Program-made: the position numbers and the translations under genes
Shown here: positions 11,634-21,280 of the stretch, one piece after another
Position numbering within the stretch: position 1 is the stretch's first letter
How the letters are laid out: every line of letters starts with the position of its first letter
The notes under the pieces: model-generated
What the model saw: the letters and a program-made list of their open reading frames with translations, nothing else
Databases searched by the model: none
What the model was told of the DNA's origin: nothing
Source: Streptomyces sp. MA5143a
GTDB lineage: Bacteria; Actinomycetota; Actinomycetes; Streptomycetales; Streptomycetaceae
Length of the DNA stretch: 64,000 bases
Direction of reading: 5' to 3'
Assembly (NCBI RefSeq): GCF_900290235.1
Contig: NZ_OLMK01000014.1
Span: forward strand, 124,001 to 188,000

Positions 11634-12734
11634 CTACGGGGTCACCGCGAGCTCCAGGTAGGCCGCGAATATCACGAGGTGCACCCCGCCCTGGAGCGGC
11701 GTCGCCCGCCCCGGCACCACCGTCAGCGAGGCCACCACGACAGTCAGGGCGAGCAGCACCATATGGGTCGCGCCGAGGCCGAGGACGAGGGGACCGGAGA
11801 GCCAGAGCGAGGCCAGGGCCACCGCCGGGATGGTGAGGCCGATGCTCGCCATCGCGGACCCGAGGGCGAGGTTCAGGCTGGTCTGGACGCGGTCGCGGCG
11901 GGCGGCGCGCAGAGCGGCGATGGTCTCGGGGAGCAGCACGAGCAGGGCGATGACCACACCGACGACGGCGTGCGGCAGTCCCGCGGCCTGCACACCGGAC
12001 TCGATGGTCGGCGAGACACCCTTGGCGAGGCCCACCACACCGACGAGCGCCAGGGCGAGGAGTCCGAGGCTGACGGCGGCGGTGCGGGAGGTCGGCGCCT
12101 CGGCGTGGTCGTCGGCGGTGATCACCTCGCCCTGCCGGGTGATCGGCAGGAAGTAGTCCCGGTGGCGCATGGTCTGCGTCGTCACGAAGAGGCCGTAGAG
12201 CAGCAGTGACGCCAGTGCCGCGAAGGTGAGCTGGGCCGTGGAGAACTCCGGGCCCGGCTTGCTCGTGGTGAAGGTGGGCAGCACCAGGCTGAGCGTGGCC
12301 AGGGTCGCGACCGTGGCGAGGGCCGCGCCGGTGCCCTCCGGGTTGAAGACGGCGAGTCCATGACGCAGTGAGCCGACGAGCAGACACAGGCCCAGGATGC
12401 CGTTACAGGTGATCATCACCGCCGCGAAGACGGTGTCCCGGGCGAGGGTGGAACTCTTGGCGCCGCCGTCGGCCATGAGCGTGACGATCAGCGCGACCTC
12501 GATGATCGTCACCGCGACCGCGAGGACGAGCGATCCGAACGGTTCGCCGACCCGGTGGGCGACGACCTCGGCGTGGTGGACGGCCGAGAGGACCGCCCCC
12601 GCGAGCACCAGCGTGACCAGGGCGACGAGCAGCCCGGGCAGATCACGCCCCCAGGTGAGAACGAGCAGGACGACCGCGGCCACCGGGACGGCGGCGGTCC
12701 ATCGCGCCGTGAGCGACCGGAGTCGAGCGAGCAT
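11634..12734 (-). CDS. Calcium:proton antiporter, ChaA-like
   Basis: 366-residue member of the Ca2+:cation antiporter superfamily with about eleven membrane helices. Both inverted alpha-repeats keep their acidic signature: EPFGSLVLAVAVTIIEVALI near residue 63 and LLPETIAALRAARRDRVQ near residue 270, followed by SLNLALGSAMASIGLTIP. It likely exports Ca2+ (or Na+/K+) against protons. It lies downstream of terC on the same strand, separated by a terminator-like hairpin, so it is probably transcribed separately. Grouping with a manganese-linked TerC suggests divalent-cation homeostasis, which is inference. Confidence 0.88.
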   Translation of the reverse strand: MLARLRSLTARWTAAVPVAAVVLLVLTWGRDLPGLLVALVTLVLAGAVLSAVHHAEVVAHRVGEPFGSLVLAVAVTIIEVALIVTLMADGGAKSSTLARDTVFAAVMITCNGILGLCLLVGSLRHGLAVFNPEGTGAALATVATLATLSLVLPTFTTSKPGPEFSTAQLTFAALASLLLYGLFVTTQTMRHRDYFLPITRQGEVITADDHAEAPTSRTAAVSLGLLALALVGVVGLAKGVSPTIESGVQAAGLPHAVVGVVIALLVLLPETIAALRAARRDRVQTSLNLALGSAMASIGLTIPAVALASLWLSGPLVLGLGATHMVLLALTVVVASLTVVPGRATPLQGGVHLVIFAAYLELAVTP

Positions 12735-12754
12735 GCGGTGATCCTTTCAGACGT

Positions 12755-12816
12755 GAAGGGGCCCCGCACTCCGGTCGACGCCGTGGATGCGCGTCTTCGG
12801 CGGGCGGGGCCCCTTC
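12755..12816 (-). terminator. Long inverted repeat between terC and chaA-like gene
   Basis: GAAGGGGCCCCGC (12755-12767) and its exact complement (12804-12816) form a 13-bp stem around a 36-base loop, 30 bp after the terC stop. It probably terminates terC transcription. No U-run follows, as is usual in Streptomyces. Confidence 0.6.
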
Positions 12817-12845
12817 GATCGTTGCTGTGCTGTGCGGCGGCCGCG

Positions 12846-13847
12846 TCAGGCCTCGACGCTGTCCTTCTCGGCGCCTTCGGTCCTCTGCTGCTCCGCCTCG
12901 GCCGCCGCCTGCTTCTTGGAGGCACGGAGGCTGGTGATCGTGGTGACGATCAGGACCGAGCAGATCACCCCGAGGGAGACCGGGATGGAGATCTCGGGCA
13001 CATGGACGCCGGACTCGTGCAGCGCGTGCAGGACCAGCTTCACGCCGATGAAGCCGAGGATGACCGACAGACCGTAGGACAGGTGGACCAGCTTCTTCAG
13101 CAGCCCGCCGATGAGGAAGTACAGCTGCCTCAGGCCCATCAGCGCGAACGCGTTGGCCGTGAAGACGATGTACGGGTCCTGGGTCAGGCCGAAGATGGCC
13201 GGGATCGAGTCCAGGGCGAACAGGACGTCGGTGGTGCCGATCGCGAGCATCACGACGAGCATCGGCGTCATGACGCGCTTGCCGTTCTGCTCGATCCACA
13301 GCTTGGTGCCGTGGTAGCGGTCGGCGACGCCGAAGCGCTTCTCGGCCGCCTTGAGGAGCTTGTTCTCCTCCCAGTCCTCGTCCTCCTCGTCGGCCCTGGC
13401 CTCCTGGATCAGCTTCCAGGCGGTGTAGATCAGGAACGCGCCGAAGATGTAGAAGACCCAGGCGAAGCTGGCGAGGATCGCCGCACCCGCGGCGATGAAT
13501 ATCGCGCGGAGCACCAGGGCGATCAGTACACCGATCAGGAGCACCCGCTGCTGGTACTGCGAGGGCACCGCGAACTTCGCCATGATCAGGACGAAGACGA
13601 AGAGGTTGTCGACGCTCAGCGACTTCTCGGTGATGAAGCCGGCGAAGAACTCTCCGGCCGGCTGGCCGCCGGCGAAGACGAACAGTCCGAGTCCGAAGAG
13701 GGCGGCCAGGACGATCCAGACGACCGTCCAGATTCCGGCTTCCTTGATGGACACGTCATGGGGCTTGCGGCCGATGAAGAAGTCGACCGCGATGAGGGCG
13801 GCAAGGCCCACCACTGTCAGGACCCACAGGGTCGTGGAAACATCCAC
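12846..13847 (-). CDS. TerC/Alx family integral membrane protein
   Basis: 333-residue polytopic membrane protein of the TerC family (PF03741). GFITEKSLSVDNLFVFVLIM carries the conserved acidic-Asn motif of the family, and the second half has IGTTDVLFALDSIPAIFGLTQ. A charged cytoplasmic loop (ARADEEDEDWEE) separates the halves. TerC/Alx proteins are linked to manganese export or metal loading of secreted proteins and to tellurite resistance. GTG 13847 is preferred over 13874 because GGAGGCGCA directly precedes it. The gene sits behind a manganese riboswitch, so metal-responsive expression is expected. Confidence 0.92.
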   Translation of the reverse strand: MDVSTTLWVLTVVGLAALIAVDFFIGRKPHDVSIKEAGIWTVVWIVLAALFGLGLFVFAGGQPAGEFFAGFITEKSLSVDNLFVFVLIMAKFAVPSQYQQRVLLIGVLIALVLRAIFIAAGAAILASFAWVFYIFGAFLIYTAWKLIQEARADEEDEDWEENKLLKAAEKRFGVADRYHGTKLWIEQNGKRVMTPMLVVMLAIGTTDVLFALDSIPAIFGLTQDPYIVFTANAFALMGLRQLYFLIGGLLKKLVHLSYGLSVILGFIGVKLVLHALHESGVHVPEISIPVSLGVICSVLIVTTITSLRASKKQAAAEAEQQRTEGAEKDSVEA

Positions 13848-13883
13848 TGCGCCTCCGGCAGTACGTAACGGCAAATTGCAGCG

Positions 13884-14022
13884 TCATCGCTACCGGAGGT
13901 CTCTTCCACCCGGTCCTCCAGGGCGTTCCACAACGCCTGGTGCCGCCGGGCCGACGCCCCGGGATCTGTCTGATCCGTATTGACGGGTACGCCGCAGCAA
14001 GTAGGGAGTACTCCCCTCCGCT
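13884..14022 (-). promoter_or_regulatory. yybP-ykoY manganese riboswitch upstream of terC
   Basis: The 5' UTR of terC contains the two conserved strands of the yybP-ykoY aptamer. GGGGAGTA (14016-14009) is followed by a multi-stem region, and GAAGAGACCTCCG closes it (GAGACC at 13904-13899). P1 forms between CGGAGG (14020-14015) and CCTCCG (13899-13894). These two loops build the Mn2+ pocket in known structures. The family commonly precedes TerC/Alx and MntP genes. The leader then runs about 40 bases to the ribosome site, so control of translation initiation is the likely mode; that last point is inference. Confidence 0.82.
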
Positions 14023-14028
14023 CATAAG

Positions 14029-14057
14029 AGCATACCCAATCACCAAGAATAGGTAAA
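14029..14057 (-). promoter_or_regulatory. Promoter of the terC riboswitch transcript
   Basis: TTTACC (14057-14052), a 17-bp spacer and TATGCT (14034-14029) form a good vegetative-type promoter. The expected start, about seven bases downstream near 14022, falls immediately before the first aptamer helix. Confidence 0.65.
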
Positions 14058-14138
14058 GGGGCAGGCAAAGGAAGTATCAAGAGCGCAGGTCAGAGCGGCT
14101 TTACTAGGTCTTGATGCAGGTGGGTGGCGGGTCGGTGC

Positions 14139-16121
14139 TCACCGGTTCCAGGAGCGGCGGGCGTCCGCGACCCGGGTGAGCACCTGGTGGAGGATCCCGC
14201 TGCCCGGCGGGACGAGCGACGGCTCGTACGTCCACGCGTGCCCGACCCAGGGGTCGGCCAGATGGTCGTCCGGAGTGGGTGTGAGTCGCAGCAGCGAACG
14301 CCACAGCGGGTCGAGCAACGGCCCGTAGGCGGCGGCGTCCTGACGGTCGGCGACCATCATCAGATGGACGCCGACGGCGGGGCCCTCGTCCGCGAGGTAG
14401 CGCAGCTGGGTCACGGCACGGTCGTCGAAGCCGTGCGGGAAGTCGTTGACGATCAGGAGCTGCTCGGCCGTGTCGAAGCCGGGCGGCAGCGCGTCGGGGG
14501 CTCCGCCGCGCACGGCCATCTGCACGAGGTCCACCCGCTGGGTGAGCCGCCCCAGAACGTCCGAGACGCCGGCGGCGCCGACGGCGGGCGGTCCGGCGAG
14601 GACGCCCGGCTGGGTCAGCGGTGCCAGCGTGTGCGCTCCGGCGCCGGCCGGGTCGACGACATGGACGCCGAACTCCCCCGGCGGGTACACCGCGAGGAGC
14701 CGCGCGGCGAGCGCCACGGCGGTGTCCAGGGCGAGACGGCGCAGTTCGTCGAAGTCCGCGAAGGAGTCACCGGAGCCGGAACGGCCGCTGTCGATCCACA
14801 GGCCCCGCTCCAGCGGCAGCCGGACCAGCATGGGGATGCGCAGTCCGTCGCTCTCCGGCAGACGCAGGTCGCCCAGGCGCACGGCCATGGGGACCTCCAT
14901 CGGCACCCGGTAGCCGTGCCACACCGGGTTGTCCCAGCGGGCGTACGCCATGGGCAGCGCGGGCTCCACGACGTCGGCCTCGGCCCGCAGCTGGGCGAGG
15001 TCGCGGTCGAGGGCGGCGCGGGCCTGGTCGACGAGCTGGGCGTGCTTGGCGCGGGCGGCCTCGCGCGCGGCGTCGCCCTGCCCGCTGATGCGGCTGCGCG
15101 GGTCGGACAGGACCCGGTCCAGCTCCTGCTCCATGCGCGACTCGGCGAAGTCGACGGCGCTGCGGTACGCGGCGGTCGTGCGGGCCAGGTCCTCGAACAT
15201 GCCCCACACCTGGTTGTAGAGCCGCTCGTCCATGGACCAGCCGGTCGCGTCCCCGGCGACGGGCTGCGCGGGCTGACCGGGCTGTGCCGGGGGCGCGGTC
15301 GGCGCCGGCGGTGGCGGTGCGGTGGTCTGCCGGCCGGGGTGGGTGTAGTTGACGGGCCCGCCGGCCATGGGGGCGGTGGGCTGGGTGTCGGCGGACGGGT
15401 CGTGGGGCGCGGTGCCGCCGTGCGAGCCGCCGACGGTCGGGGTCGGGGTTCCCTGGGGTGCCGTGCCGGGGCCGCCCTGGGTCTGGTCCGGGCCCAGCGC
15501 CGGGGCGGGGGTCTGCCGGGGGCGGTCGGCGTCCGGCACCCGGGGCGGGGGTGCCGCCACCGAGCGGGCGAGGCCACGGGCGACCGCCTCGTGGATACCG
15601 GCCGCGAGCTGCCGGGCCTCGGCCAGGTCCTGGTCGGCGAGCAGTTCCGCGAGGCCGCCCGCGTAGCCCTGTCCGACCGCGCGGACCTTCCAGGCGCCCT
15701 GCCTGCGGTAGAGCTCCAGGGCGACGACGGCGGTCTCCGTCTCCAGGCCGATGACGGTGTACGTGGCCACCTCGGTGCCGTCGAGGCCGGTGACCGCGAG
15801 GAACGGGGCGGCGACCGCGCCGAAGCGGGCCGGGCCGCCGGTTCCCGTCGGCAGGGCGAGCAGCACGGTCACCCGGTGCACGGACGGCGACAAGGCGTCG
15901 AGGTCCACCGCGAGGCGGTGGTCGGCCGCCGCCTGCTTGGAGACCTCCAGGCCGGGCAGGGTGGGCGCGCCCGGGTGGGCCACCCACTCCACGCCGTGCA
16001 CCTTGCCGTGCTCGTCGCCGAGGGTGGCCCCGGCGACGATCGGCGTGCCGGCCGAGACGCGGATCTCCAGTCGGGCCTCGGGCAGTGGGTGGTTCTGCCC
16101 CCGGACCAGCTCGGCCGTCAT
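14139..16121 (-). CDS. TerD-domain protein fused to a degenerate FtsK/HerA-like ATPase domain
   Basis: 660 residues. Residues 1-180 are a TerD/TerE domain (LVRGQNHPLPE..., VVALELYRRQGAWKVRAVGQGY). About 180-300 is a Pro/Thr/Gln-rich linker (many PAPPPP and QPGQPAQP runs). From about 300 there is a helical segment, then a C-domain with FtsK/SpoIIIE-like architecture: YPPGEFGVHVVDPAG and LLIVNDFPHGFDDRAVTQLRYLADEGPAVGVHL. The P-loop position reads GRSGSGDS (about 446-453), with Asp where the essential Lys should be, and the Walker B end is ND rather than DD/DE. It may be a nucleotide-free scaffold in a Ter stress complex. The next TerD gene lies 46 bp upstream on the same strand. Confidence 0.8.
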   Translation of the reverse strand: MTAELVRGQNHPLPEARLEIRVSAGTPIVAGATLGDEHGKVHGVEWVAHPGAPTLPGLEVSKQAAADHRLAVDLDALSPSVHRVTVLLALPTGTGGPARFGAVAAPFLAVTGLDGTEVATYTVIGLETETAVVALELYRRQGAWKVRAVGQGYAGGLAELLADQDLAEARQLAAGIHEAVARGLARSVAAPPPRVPDADRPRQTPAPALGPDQTQGGPGTAPQGTPTPTVGGSHGGTAPHDPSADTQPTAPMAGGPVNYTHPGRQTTAPPPPAPTAPPAQPGQPAQPVAGDATGWSMDERLYNQVWGMFEDLARTTAAYRSAVDFAESRMEQELDRVLSDPRSRISGQGDAAREAARAKHAQLVDQARAALDRDLAQLRAEADVVEPALPMAYARWDNPVWHGYRVPMEVPMAVRLGDLRLPESDGLRIPMLVRLPLERGLWIDSGRSGSGDSFADFDELRRLALDTAVALAARLLAVYPPGEFGVHVVDPAGAGAHTLAPLTQPGVLAGPPAVGAAGVSDVLGRLTQRVDLVQMAVRGGAPDALPPGFDTAEQLLIVNDFPHGFDDRAVTQLRYLADEGPAVGVHLMMVADRQDAAAYGPLLDPLWRSLLRLTPTPDDHLADPWVGHAWTYEPSLVPPGSGILHQVLTRVADARRSWNR

Positions 16122-16167
16122 CGACTTCGTCCCCCTGTGTCGCTTGCTGCGTGATGCGTCGGGCTGC

Positions 16168-16746
16168 CTACAGGACCGGCAGGATCGCCGGCATCAGGTC
16201 CTGGAAGGTGCGGCCGTTGGCGGGCGAGCCGATGGCCGTCATCTGCCAGCCGGCACCCGAACGGTGCACCTTGGCCATGATCTGGGCCGTGTACTGGCCG
16301 CCGCCCGCGAGCGTGTAGCGGGCCAGCTCCTGGCCGTTGGTCTCGTCCACCAGCCGGCAGAACGCGTTCTGCACTTCCTGGAAGGTCTGGCCGGTGAACG
16401 AGTTGACGGTGAAGACGATCTGGTCGATGTGGACCGGGACCCTGGCCAGGTCGACGAGGATCGCCTCGTCGTCGCCGCCCGCGCCGACACCGCCGACGAG
16501 GTTGTCACCGGTGTGACGGACGGAGCCGTCGTCGCTCACCAGGTGGCGGAAGAAGACGACGTCGACGGGCTGCTTGTCCGCGAACAGCACGGCGGAGGCG
16601 TCGAGGTCGATCTCACGGGTACGGGACCCGAACAGGCCGCGCCGGGGGGCAGCCTGCCAGCCGAGACCCATGCGGACCGCGGTCAGGCTGCCTCCGTCGT
16701 TCTTCTGCAGACTGATGGCCTGACCCTTGGTCATGTTGACGGTCAC
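16168..16746 (-). CDS. TerD family calcium-binding stress protein
   Basis: 192-residue stand-alone TerD. The order of motifs is textbook: MTKGQAISLQKNDGG, VRMGLGWQAA, REIDLDASAVLFA, a Ca2+-site loop GGVGAGGDDEAILVDL, and FTVNSFTGQTFQEVQNAFCRLVD. These proteins bind calcium, often associate with membranes, and act in tellurite, phage and stress response complexes with TerC. The GTG start is set by the standard MTVNMTKGQ N-terminus with AGAGGGGAAT upstream. It is first of the two-gene TerD run and probably cotranscribed with the TerD-FtsK-like gene. Confidence 0.93.
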   Translation of the reverse strand: MTVNMTKGQAISLQKNDGGSLTAVRMGLGWQAAPRRGLFGSRTREIDLDASAVLFADKQPVDVVFFRHLVSDDGSVRHTGDNLVGGVGAGGDDEAILVDLARVPVHIDQIVFTVNSFTGQTFQEVQNAFCRLVDETNGQELARYTLAGGGQYTAQIMAKVHRSGAGWQMTAIGSPANGRTFQDLMPAILPVL

Positions 16747-16917
16747 GCGCCGATTCCCCTCTCGAACTGTCCCCTGTTGCCGCGGGCTCCGCGGATGTGC
16801 AGCACCTTACGCAGCGGCGCTGACATTGCCGCAGCCCGTGTCGCACTTTGTGTCGGTCTTGCAACACAGTGCGCCGCGCCGGGGTCACCGCCTCTCCCCC
16901 GGCGCCCCTCGGGCCCG

Positions 16918-19062
16918 TCAGGCCAGCCCCGCCTCCTTCATCTGCCGGAGTTCCTTCTTCATCTCGGACACCTCGTCACGCAGCCGGGCGGCGATCTCGA
17001 ACTGCAGGTCGGCGGCTGCCGCGCGCATCCGCTCCGTCATGTCCTCGATCTGCTGGGCGAGGTCGGCCGCCGGGCGGTCGGTCGGGACGGTCTCCTTGGC
17101 CTTGCCCTTGCTCTTGCTCGTGGTGGACTTGGCCGCCTTGCCGCCGAGGGACGGCACCGGGGCCTTGGCACCCTTGCCGTCCTTCCCGCCCTTGCGGTAG
17201 CCCGTGCCGAGCAGTTGTTCGGTGTCGACGTCCTCGCGGGCGATCTGCGCGACGATGTCGTTGATCTTCTTGCGGAGCGGCTGCGGGTCGATGCCGTTGG
17301 CCTTGTTGTACGCGACCTGCTTCTCCCGGCGGCGGTTGGTCTCGTCGATGGCCTTCTCCATCGCCGGGGTGATCTTGTCGGCGTACATATGGACCTGGCC
17401 GGACACGTTGCGCGCCGCGCGGCCGATGGTCTGGATGAGGGAGGTCCCCGACCGGAGGAAGCCCTCCTTGTCGGCGTCGAGGATCGCGACCAGGGAGACC
17501 TCGGGCAGGTCGAGGCCCTCCCGGAGGAGGTTGATGCCGACCAGGACGTCGTACTCGCCGGCGCGCAGTTCGCGCAGCAGCTCGACCCGGCGCAGGGTGT
17601 CGACGTCGCTGTGCAGGTAGCGGACCTGGATACCGAGTTCCAGGAAGTAGTCGGTGAGGTCCTCGGCCATCTTCTTGGTGAGCGTGGTGACGAGGACCCG
17701 CTCGTCCTTCTCGGTGCGCACCCGGATCTCGTGCACCAGGTCGTCGATCTGGCCCTCGGTGGGCTTGACGACCACCTCGGGGTCGACGAGGCCGGTGGGG
17801 CGGATGATCTGCTCGACCTGGCCGTCGGAGCGGGACAGCTCGTACTGGCCGGGGGTGGCCGAGAGGTAGACGGTCTGGCCGATGCGCTCCTGGAACTCCT
17901 CCCACTTCAGCGGGCGGTTGTCCAGGGCGGACGGCAGCCGGAAGCCGTGGTCGACGAGGGTGCGCTTGCGGGAGGCGTCGCCCTCGTACATCGCGCCGAT
18001 CTGCGGGACGGTCACATGGGACTCGTCGATGACGAGGAGGAAGTCGTCCGGGAAGTAGTCGAGCAGGGTGTTCGGCGGGGAGCCGGGCTCGCGGCCGTCG
18101 AAGTGCATCGAGTAGTTCTCCACGCCGGAGCAGGAGCCGATCTGGCGGAGCATCTCGATGTCGTACGTGGTGCGCATGCGCAGGCGCTGGGCTTCCAGGA
18201 GCTTGCCCTGCTTCTCCAGCTCCGCGAGGCGCTCCCCCAGCTCCTTCTCGATGTCGTTGACGGCCCGCTCCATGCGTTCGGGTCCGGCGACGTAGTGGGA
18301 GGCGGGGAAGACGTACAGCTGCTCGTCGTCGCTGATGATCTCCCCGGTCAGGGGGTGCAGGGTGGAGAGGGCCTCGATCTCGTCGCCGAACATCTCGATG
18401 CGGACCGCGAGCTCCTCGTAGACCGGGAAGATCTCGATGGTGTCGCCCCGGACGCGGAAGGTGCCACGGGTGAACGCCAGGTCGTTGCGGGTGTACTGGA
18501 TGTCGACGAAGCGGCGCAGCAGCTCGTCCCGGTCGATCTCCTCGCCGACCTTGAGGGGGACCATGCGGTCCACGTACTCCTGGGGGGTGCCGAGGCCGTA
18601 GATGCAGGAGACGGAGGCGACCACGACGACATCGCGGCGGGTGAGCAGCGAGTTGGTCGCGGAGTGACGAAGCCGCTCCACCTCCTCGTTGATCGAGGAG
18701 TCCTTCTCGATGTAGGTGTCCGACTGGGGGACGTACGCCTCGGGCTGGTAGTAGTCGTAGTACGAGACGAAGTACTCGACCGCGTTGTTCGGCAGGAGCT
18801 CACGGAACTCGTTGGCCAGCTGGGCGGCCAGCGTCTTGTTCGGCGCCATCACCAGGGTGGGGCGCTGGAGCTTCTCGATCATCCACGCGGTGGTGGCGGA
18901 CTTGCCGGTGCCGGTCGCGCCGAGCAGGACGACGTCCTTCTCACCCGCTCCGACGCGCCGGGCCAGGTCGGCGATGGCCGTGGGCTGGTCGCCGCTCGGC
19001 TGGTAGGGGCTGACGACCTCGAAGGGCGCCACCGTGCGTTCGATCTTGGAAACGGGCCGCAT
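16918..19062 (-). CDS. uvrB: UvrABC excinuclease subunit B
   Basis: 714-residue helicase-like core of nucleotide excision repair; it receives damaged DNA from UvrA, opens it through its beta-hairpin and recruits UvrC. Walker A GATGTGKS is at 48-55, the beta-hairpin motif [12 protein letters not shown] near 100, DESH near 345, helicase motifs V/VI in [13 protein letters not shown] and QTIGRAARN, and the UvrC-binding UVR domain ([14 protein letters not shown]) at the C-terminus after a Lys/Ser-rich linker. ATG 19062 fits the family start; an in-frame upstream start at 19092 adds ten residues. Confidence 0.97.
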   Translation of the reverse strand: MRPVSKIERTVAPFEVVSPYQPSGDQPTAIADLARRVGAGEKDVVLLGATGTGKSATTAWMIEKLQRPTLVMAPNKTLAAQLANEFRELLPNNAVEYFVSYYDYYQPEAYVPQSDTYIEKDSSINEEVERLRHSATNSLLTRRDVVVVASVSCIYGLGTPQEYVDRMVPLKVGEEIDRDELLRRFVDIQYTRNDLAFTRGTFRVRGDTIEIFPVYEELAVRIEMFGDEIEALSTLHPLTGEIISDDEQLYVFPASHYVAGPERMERAVNDIEKELGERLAELEKQGKLLEAQRLRMRTTYDIEMLRQIGSCSGVENYSMHFDGREPGSPPNTLLDYFPDDFLLVIDESHVTVPQIGAMYEGDASRKRTLVDHGFRLPSALDNRPLKWEEFQERIGQTVYLSATPGQYELSRSDGQVEQIIRPTGLVDPEVVVKPTEGQIDDLVHEIRVRTEKDERVLVTTLTKKMAEDLTDYFLELGIQVRYLHSDVDTLRRVELLRELRAGEYDVLVGINLLREGLDLPEVSLVAILDADKEGFLRSGTSLIQTIGRAARNVSGQVHMYADKITPAMEKAIDETNRRREKQVAYNKANGIDPQPLRKKINDIVAQIAREDVDTEQLLGTGYRKGGKDGKGAKAPVPSLGGKAAKSTTSKSKGKAKETVPTDRPAADLAQQIEDMTERMRAAAADLQFEIAARLRDEVSEMKKELRQMKEAGLA

Positions 19063-19102
19063 GGAATCCACCGTACGACCCCGCACTGACAACGGGGTCG
19101 GG

Positions 19103-19993
19103 TCAGCGGTTCTGCGGGGTGCGGGAGCGGGGCACGCGGTGTTCGTGCTCGGCGCGGCGCAGGGGGCGGCCGGCGCCGGCGAGCGGTCGCCGGTCGGTGT
19201 GCGCGCAGGCGTGGGTGGGGACTCCGGGCCGCCGTTCGGCGGGGGTGCCGTGGAACTTGCCCATGATCATGAAGGGGTCGAACATCACCACGACGCCCGC
19301 CAGGAGCAGGAAGACCAGCGGGCCGATCATCAGCGGGGCGAGGAGGGCCGCGGACGACGAGCCGTCGGCCGGGGCGGCCCCGGCCGCGCCGTGCAGATGG
19401 ACGCTGAGGGCGGCCATGCCCGTGTAGTGCATGCCGCTGACCGCGATGCCCATGACGAGGCTCGCGCCGACGCTCCACAGGAAGCCGCGGATCTGTCCGG
19501 CGGCCCACAGGGCGGCGATCGCGGCCACCACGGCGATGACGACGGAGGCGGCGACGGTCACGGTGTTGTACTCGAGTGTGCCGTTGAGGCGCATTCCGGC
19601 CATGCCGAGGTAGTGCATGGAGGCGATGCCGAGGCCGGTGATCGTGCCGCCGGTGAAGAGCGCGGCCCCGGTCGCTCCTTTGGAGCCCACCATGAAGATG
19701 CCGATGCCGACCATGACGATCGCGACGGCGAGGCTCGCGAACGTCATCAGCGGGTCGTAGTGGACCGGGGTGTGCAGGACCTTGAACCCCATCATGGCGA
19801 CGAAGTGCATGGTCCATATGCCGGAGCCGATGGCGGCCGAGCCCAGCGCCAGCCAGCCGATCCGCAGGCGGCCGTCGACCAGCATCGATCTGGTGGTGCA
19901 GCGCAGGCCGAGCGCGCCACCCAGGCAGGCCATGAGGTAGGCCGCCACCGGTGTGACGAGTCCGTAGCTGAAGCCGTCGACGGTGCCCTGCAT
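19103..19993 (-). CDS. MHYT-domain integral membrane sensor protein
   Basis: 296 residues with seven predicted membrane helices and the three MHYT repeats that name the family: WTMHFVAM (about residue 61), SMHYLGM (about 126) and GMHYTGM (about 188). The Met/His residues are proposed to bind copper and sense O2, CO or NO. No GGDEF, EAL or other output domain follows; the C-tail is a short His/Arg-rich cytoplasmic segment, so this is a sensor-only version. A small hairpin (19078-19083 with 19093-19098) lies between its stop and uvrB. Confidence 0.88.
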   Translation of the reverse strand: MQGTVDGFSYGLVTPVAAYLMACLGGALGLRCTTRSMLVDGRLRIGWLALGSAAIGSGIWTMHFVAMMGFKVLHTPVHYDPLMTFASLAVAIVMVGIGIFMVGSKGATGAALFTGGTITGLGIASMHYLGMAGMRLNGTLEYNTVTVAASVVIAVVAAIAALWAAGQIRGFLWSVGASLVMGIAVSGMHYTGMAALSVHLHGAAGAAPADGSSSAALLAPLMIGPLVFLLLAGVVVMFDPFMIMGKFHGTPAERRPGVPTHACAHTDRRPLAGAGRPLRRAEHEHRVPRSRTPQNR

Positions 19994-20274
19994 CCGCGGC
20001 TGCCTTTCCCGCCCTGTCGCGTCCCTGGATTCCCTGTACTGCCCCCGCCCCCGGGTCCGCCACGACGGTCAGGGTTGTCGCAGAGAGTATGACCCCCACC
20101 GGAATGGTCGAACGACTTTCCGGCAAAGAAACACGGCCTTGCCCCACTTGTGCGGCGCCCGTGTGCGGACTTGGGCAACTCCATTCAATTCATGGCCATC
20201 CTGTACCCCCTCTCCCGTTGACTCGCTGCTGTCACGCTTGAGCTCACCGTGACCGATCGACGCGAGGAGTACGC

Positions 20275-21147
20275 ATGCATGTGCGCGCAGTTGCCGCCGC
20301 GGCCGCCGCGTTCATGGGGGCCGCCGGCCTCCTGCTCCCCACTTCGGCCGCCGAGGCGGCCTCGTACGCCGACAATCTGATGGTCGTGGCGCATCGCGGG
20401 GCTTCCGCCTATGCGCCCGAGAACACCTTGGCCGCCGTCGACAGGGCCGACGAGATGGGCTTCAGCTGGGTCGAGAACGACGTCCAGCGCACCAAGGACG
20501 GCGCGCTCGTCGTCGTCCACGACGCGACGCTGGCCCGTACGACCGATGTGGAGCAGGTCTTCCCGGACCGCGCGCCGTGGAACGTGCGCGACTTCACCGT
20601 CGCCGAGATCGCCCGTCTGGACGCGGGCAGCTGGTTCGACACGCGCTACGCGGGCGCGCGCGTGCCGACCTTGGAGCAGTACGTGAGGCGGCTGTCCCGC
20701 AATCATCAGAAGCTCGTCCTGGAGATCAAGAATCCCCAGCTCTACCCGGGCATCGAACAGCAGACCCTGAACGTGCTGGCCGACGAGGGCTGGCTGACGC
20801 CTCCGCACCTGCGGGACCGGCTGGTGGTGCAGAGCTTCAGCCCCGACACGGTGCGGCGGGTGCACGAGCTGAGCCCCGGCGTGAAGACCGGCTTCCTCGG
20901 CACCCCGGACATCGCCGACCTGCCCGAGTACGCGGCCTTCGCCGACCAGATCAACTCCTCGTACACGACGATCTCCCCCTCCTACGTCGCCACGATCCAC
21001 GCCTTCGAGGGTCCGCACGGCAAGCCTTTGGAGATGCTCACCTGGACCGTCAATGACGCGGAGAACGCGCGCAAGGTCGTCCAGTACGGCGTGGACGGCA
21101 TCATCACGAACAAGCCGGACGTGGTCGAGGAGGCCACACGGGACTGA
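20275..21147 (+). CDS. Secreted glycerophosphodiester phosphodiesterase
   Basis: 290 residues. A signal peptide with an Ala-rich core and cleavage near AAEAAS is followed by the GDPD TIM barrel. VVAHRGASAYAPENT (first catalytic His and substrate Arg), WVENDVQRTKDGALVVVHD (acidic metal ligands and second His) and LVLEIKNP complete the active site. The enzyme hydrolyses deacylated phospholipids or teichoic-acid glycerophosphodiesters outside the cell, releasing sn-glycerol-3-phosphate. ATG 20275 follows GAGGAG at a good spacing. The C-terminal TWTVNDAENARKVVQYGVDGIITNKPD is typical. Confidence 0.93.
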   Translation: MHVRAVAAAAAAFMGAAGLLLPTSAAEAASYADNLMVVAHRGASAYAPENTLAAVDRADEMGFSWVENDVQRTKDGALVVVHDATLARTTDVEQVFPDRAPWNVRDFTVAEIARLDAGSWFDTRYAGARVPTLEQYVRRLSRNHQKLVLEIKNPQLYPGIEQQTLNVLADEGWLTPPHLRDRLVVQSFSPDTVRRVHELSPGVKTGFLGTPDIADLPEYAAFADQINSSYTTISPSYVATIHAFEGPHGKPLEMLTWTVNDAENARKVVQYGVDGIITNKPDVVEEATRD

Positions 21148-21280
21148 TCGCCGCGACCGCTCGCGACCGGGCGGGGTGACCTTCACATGGGCGTGCGTCC
21201 GGTGGCCCGGCGCCGGTCGGGCCGCGGTCGGCGTGGCGCACGCCGCGAGCGTTGTCAGTGGCGGGTCGTACGGTGGTCGC

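Noticed and set aside
15751..19089. 1112-residue plus-strand open frame
   Set aside because: Antisense shadow across the TerD genes and uvrB; translation lacks domains and is Asp/Val/Leu-biased.
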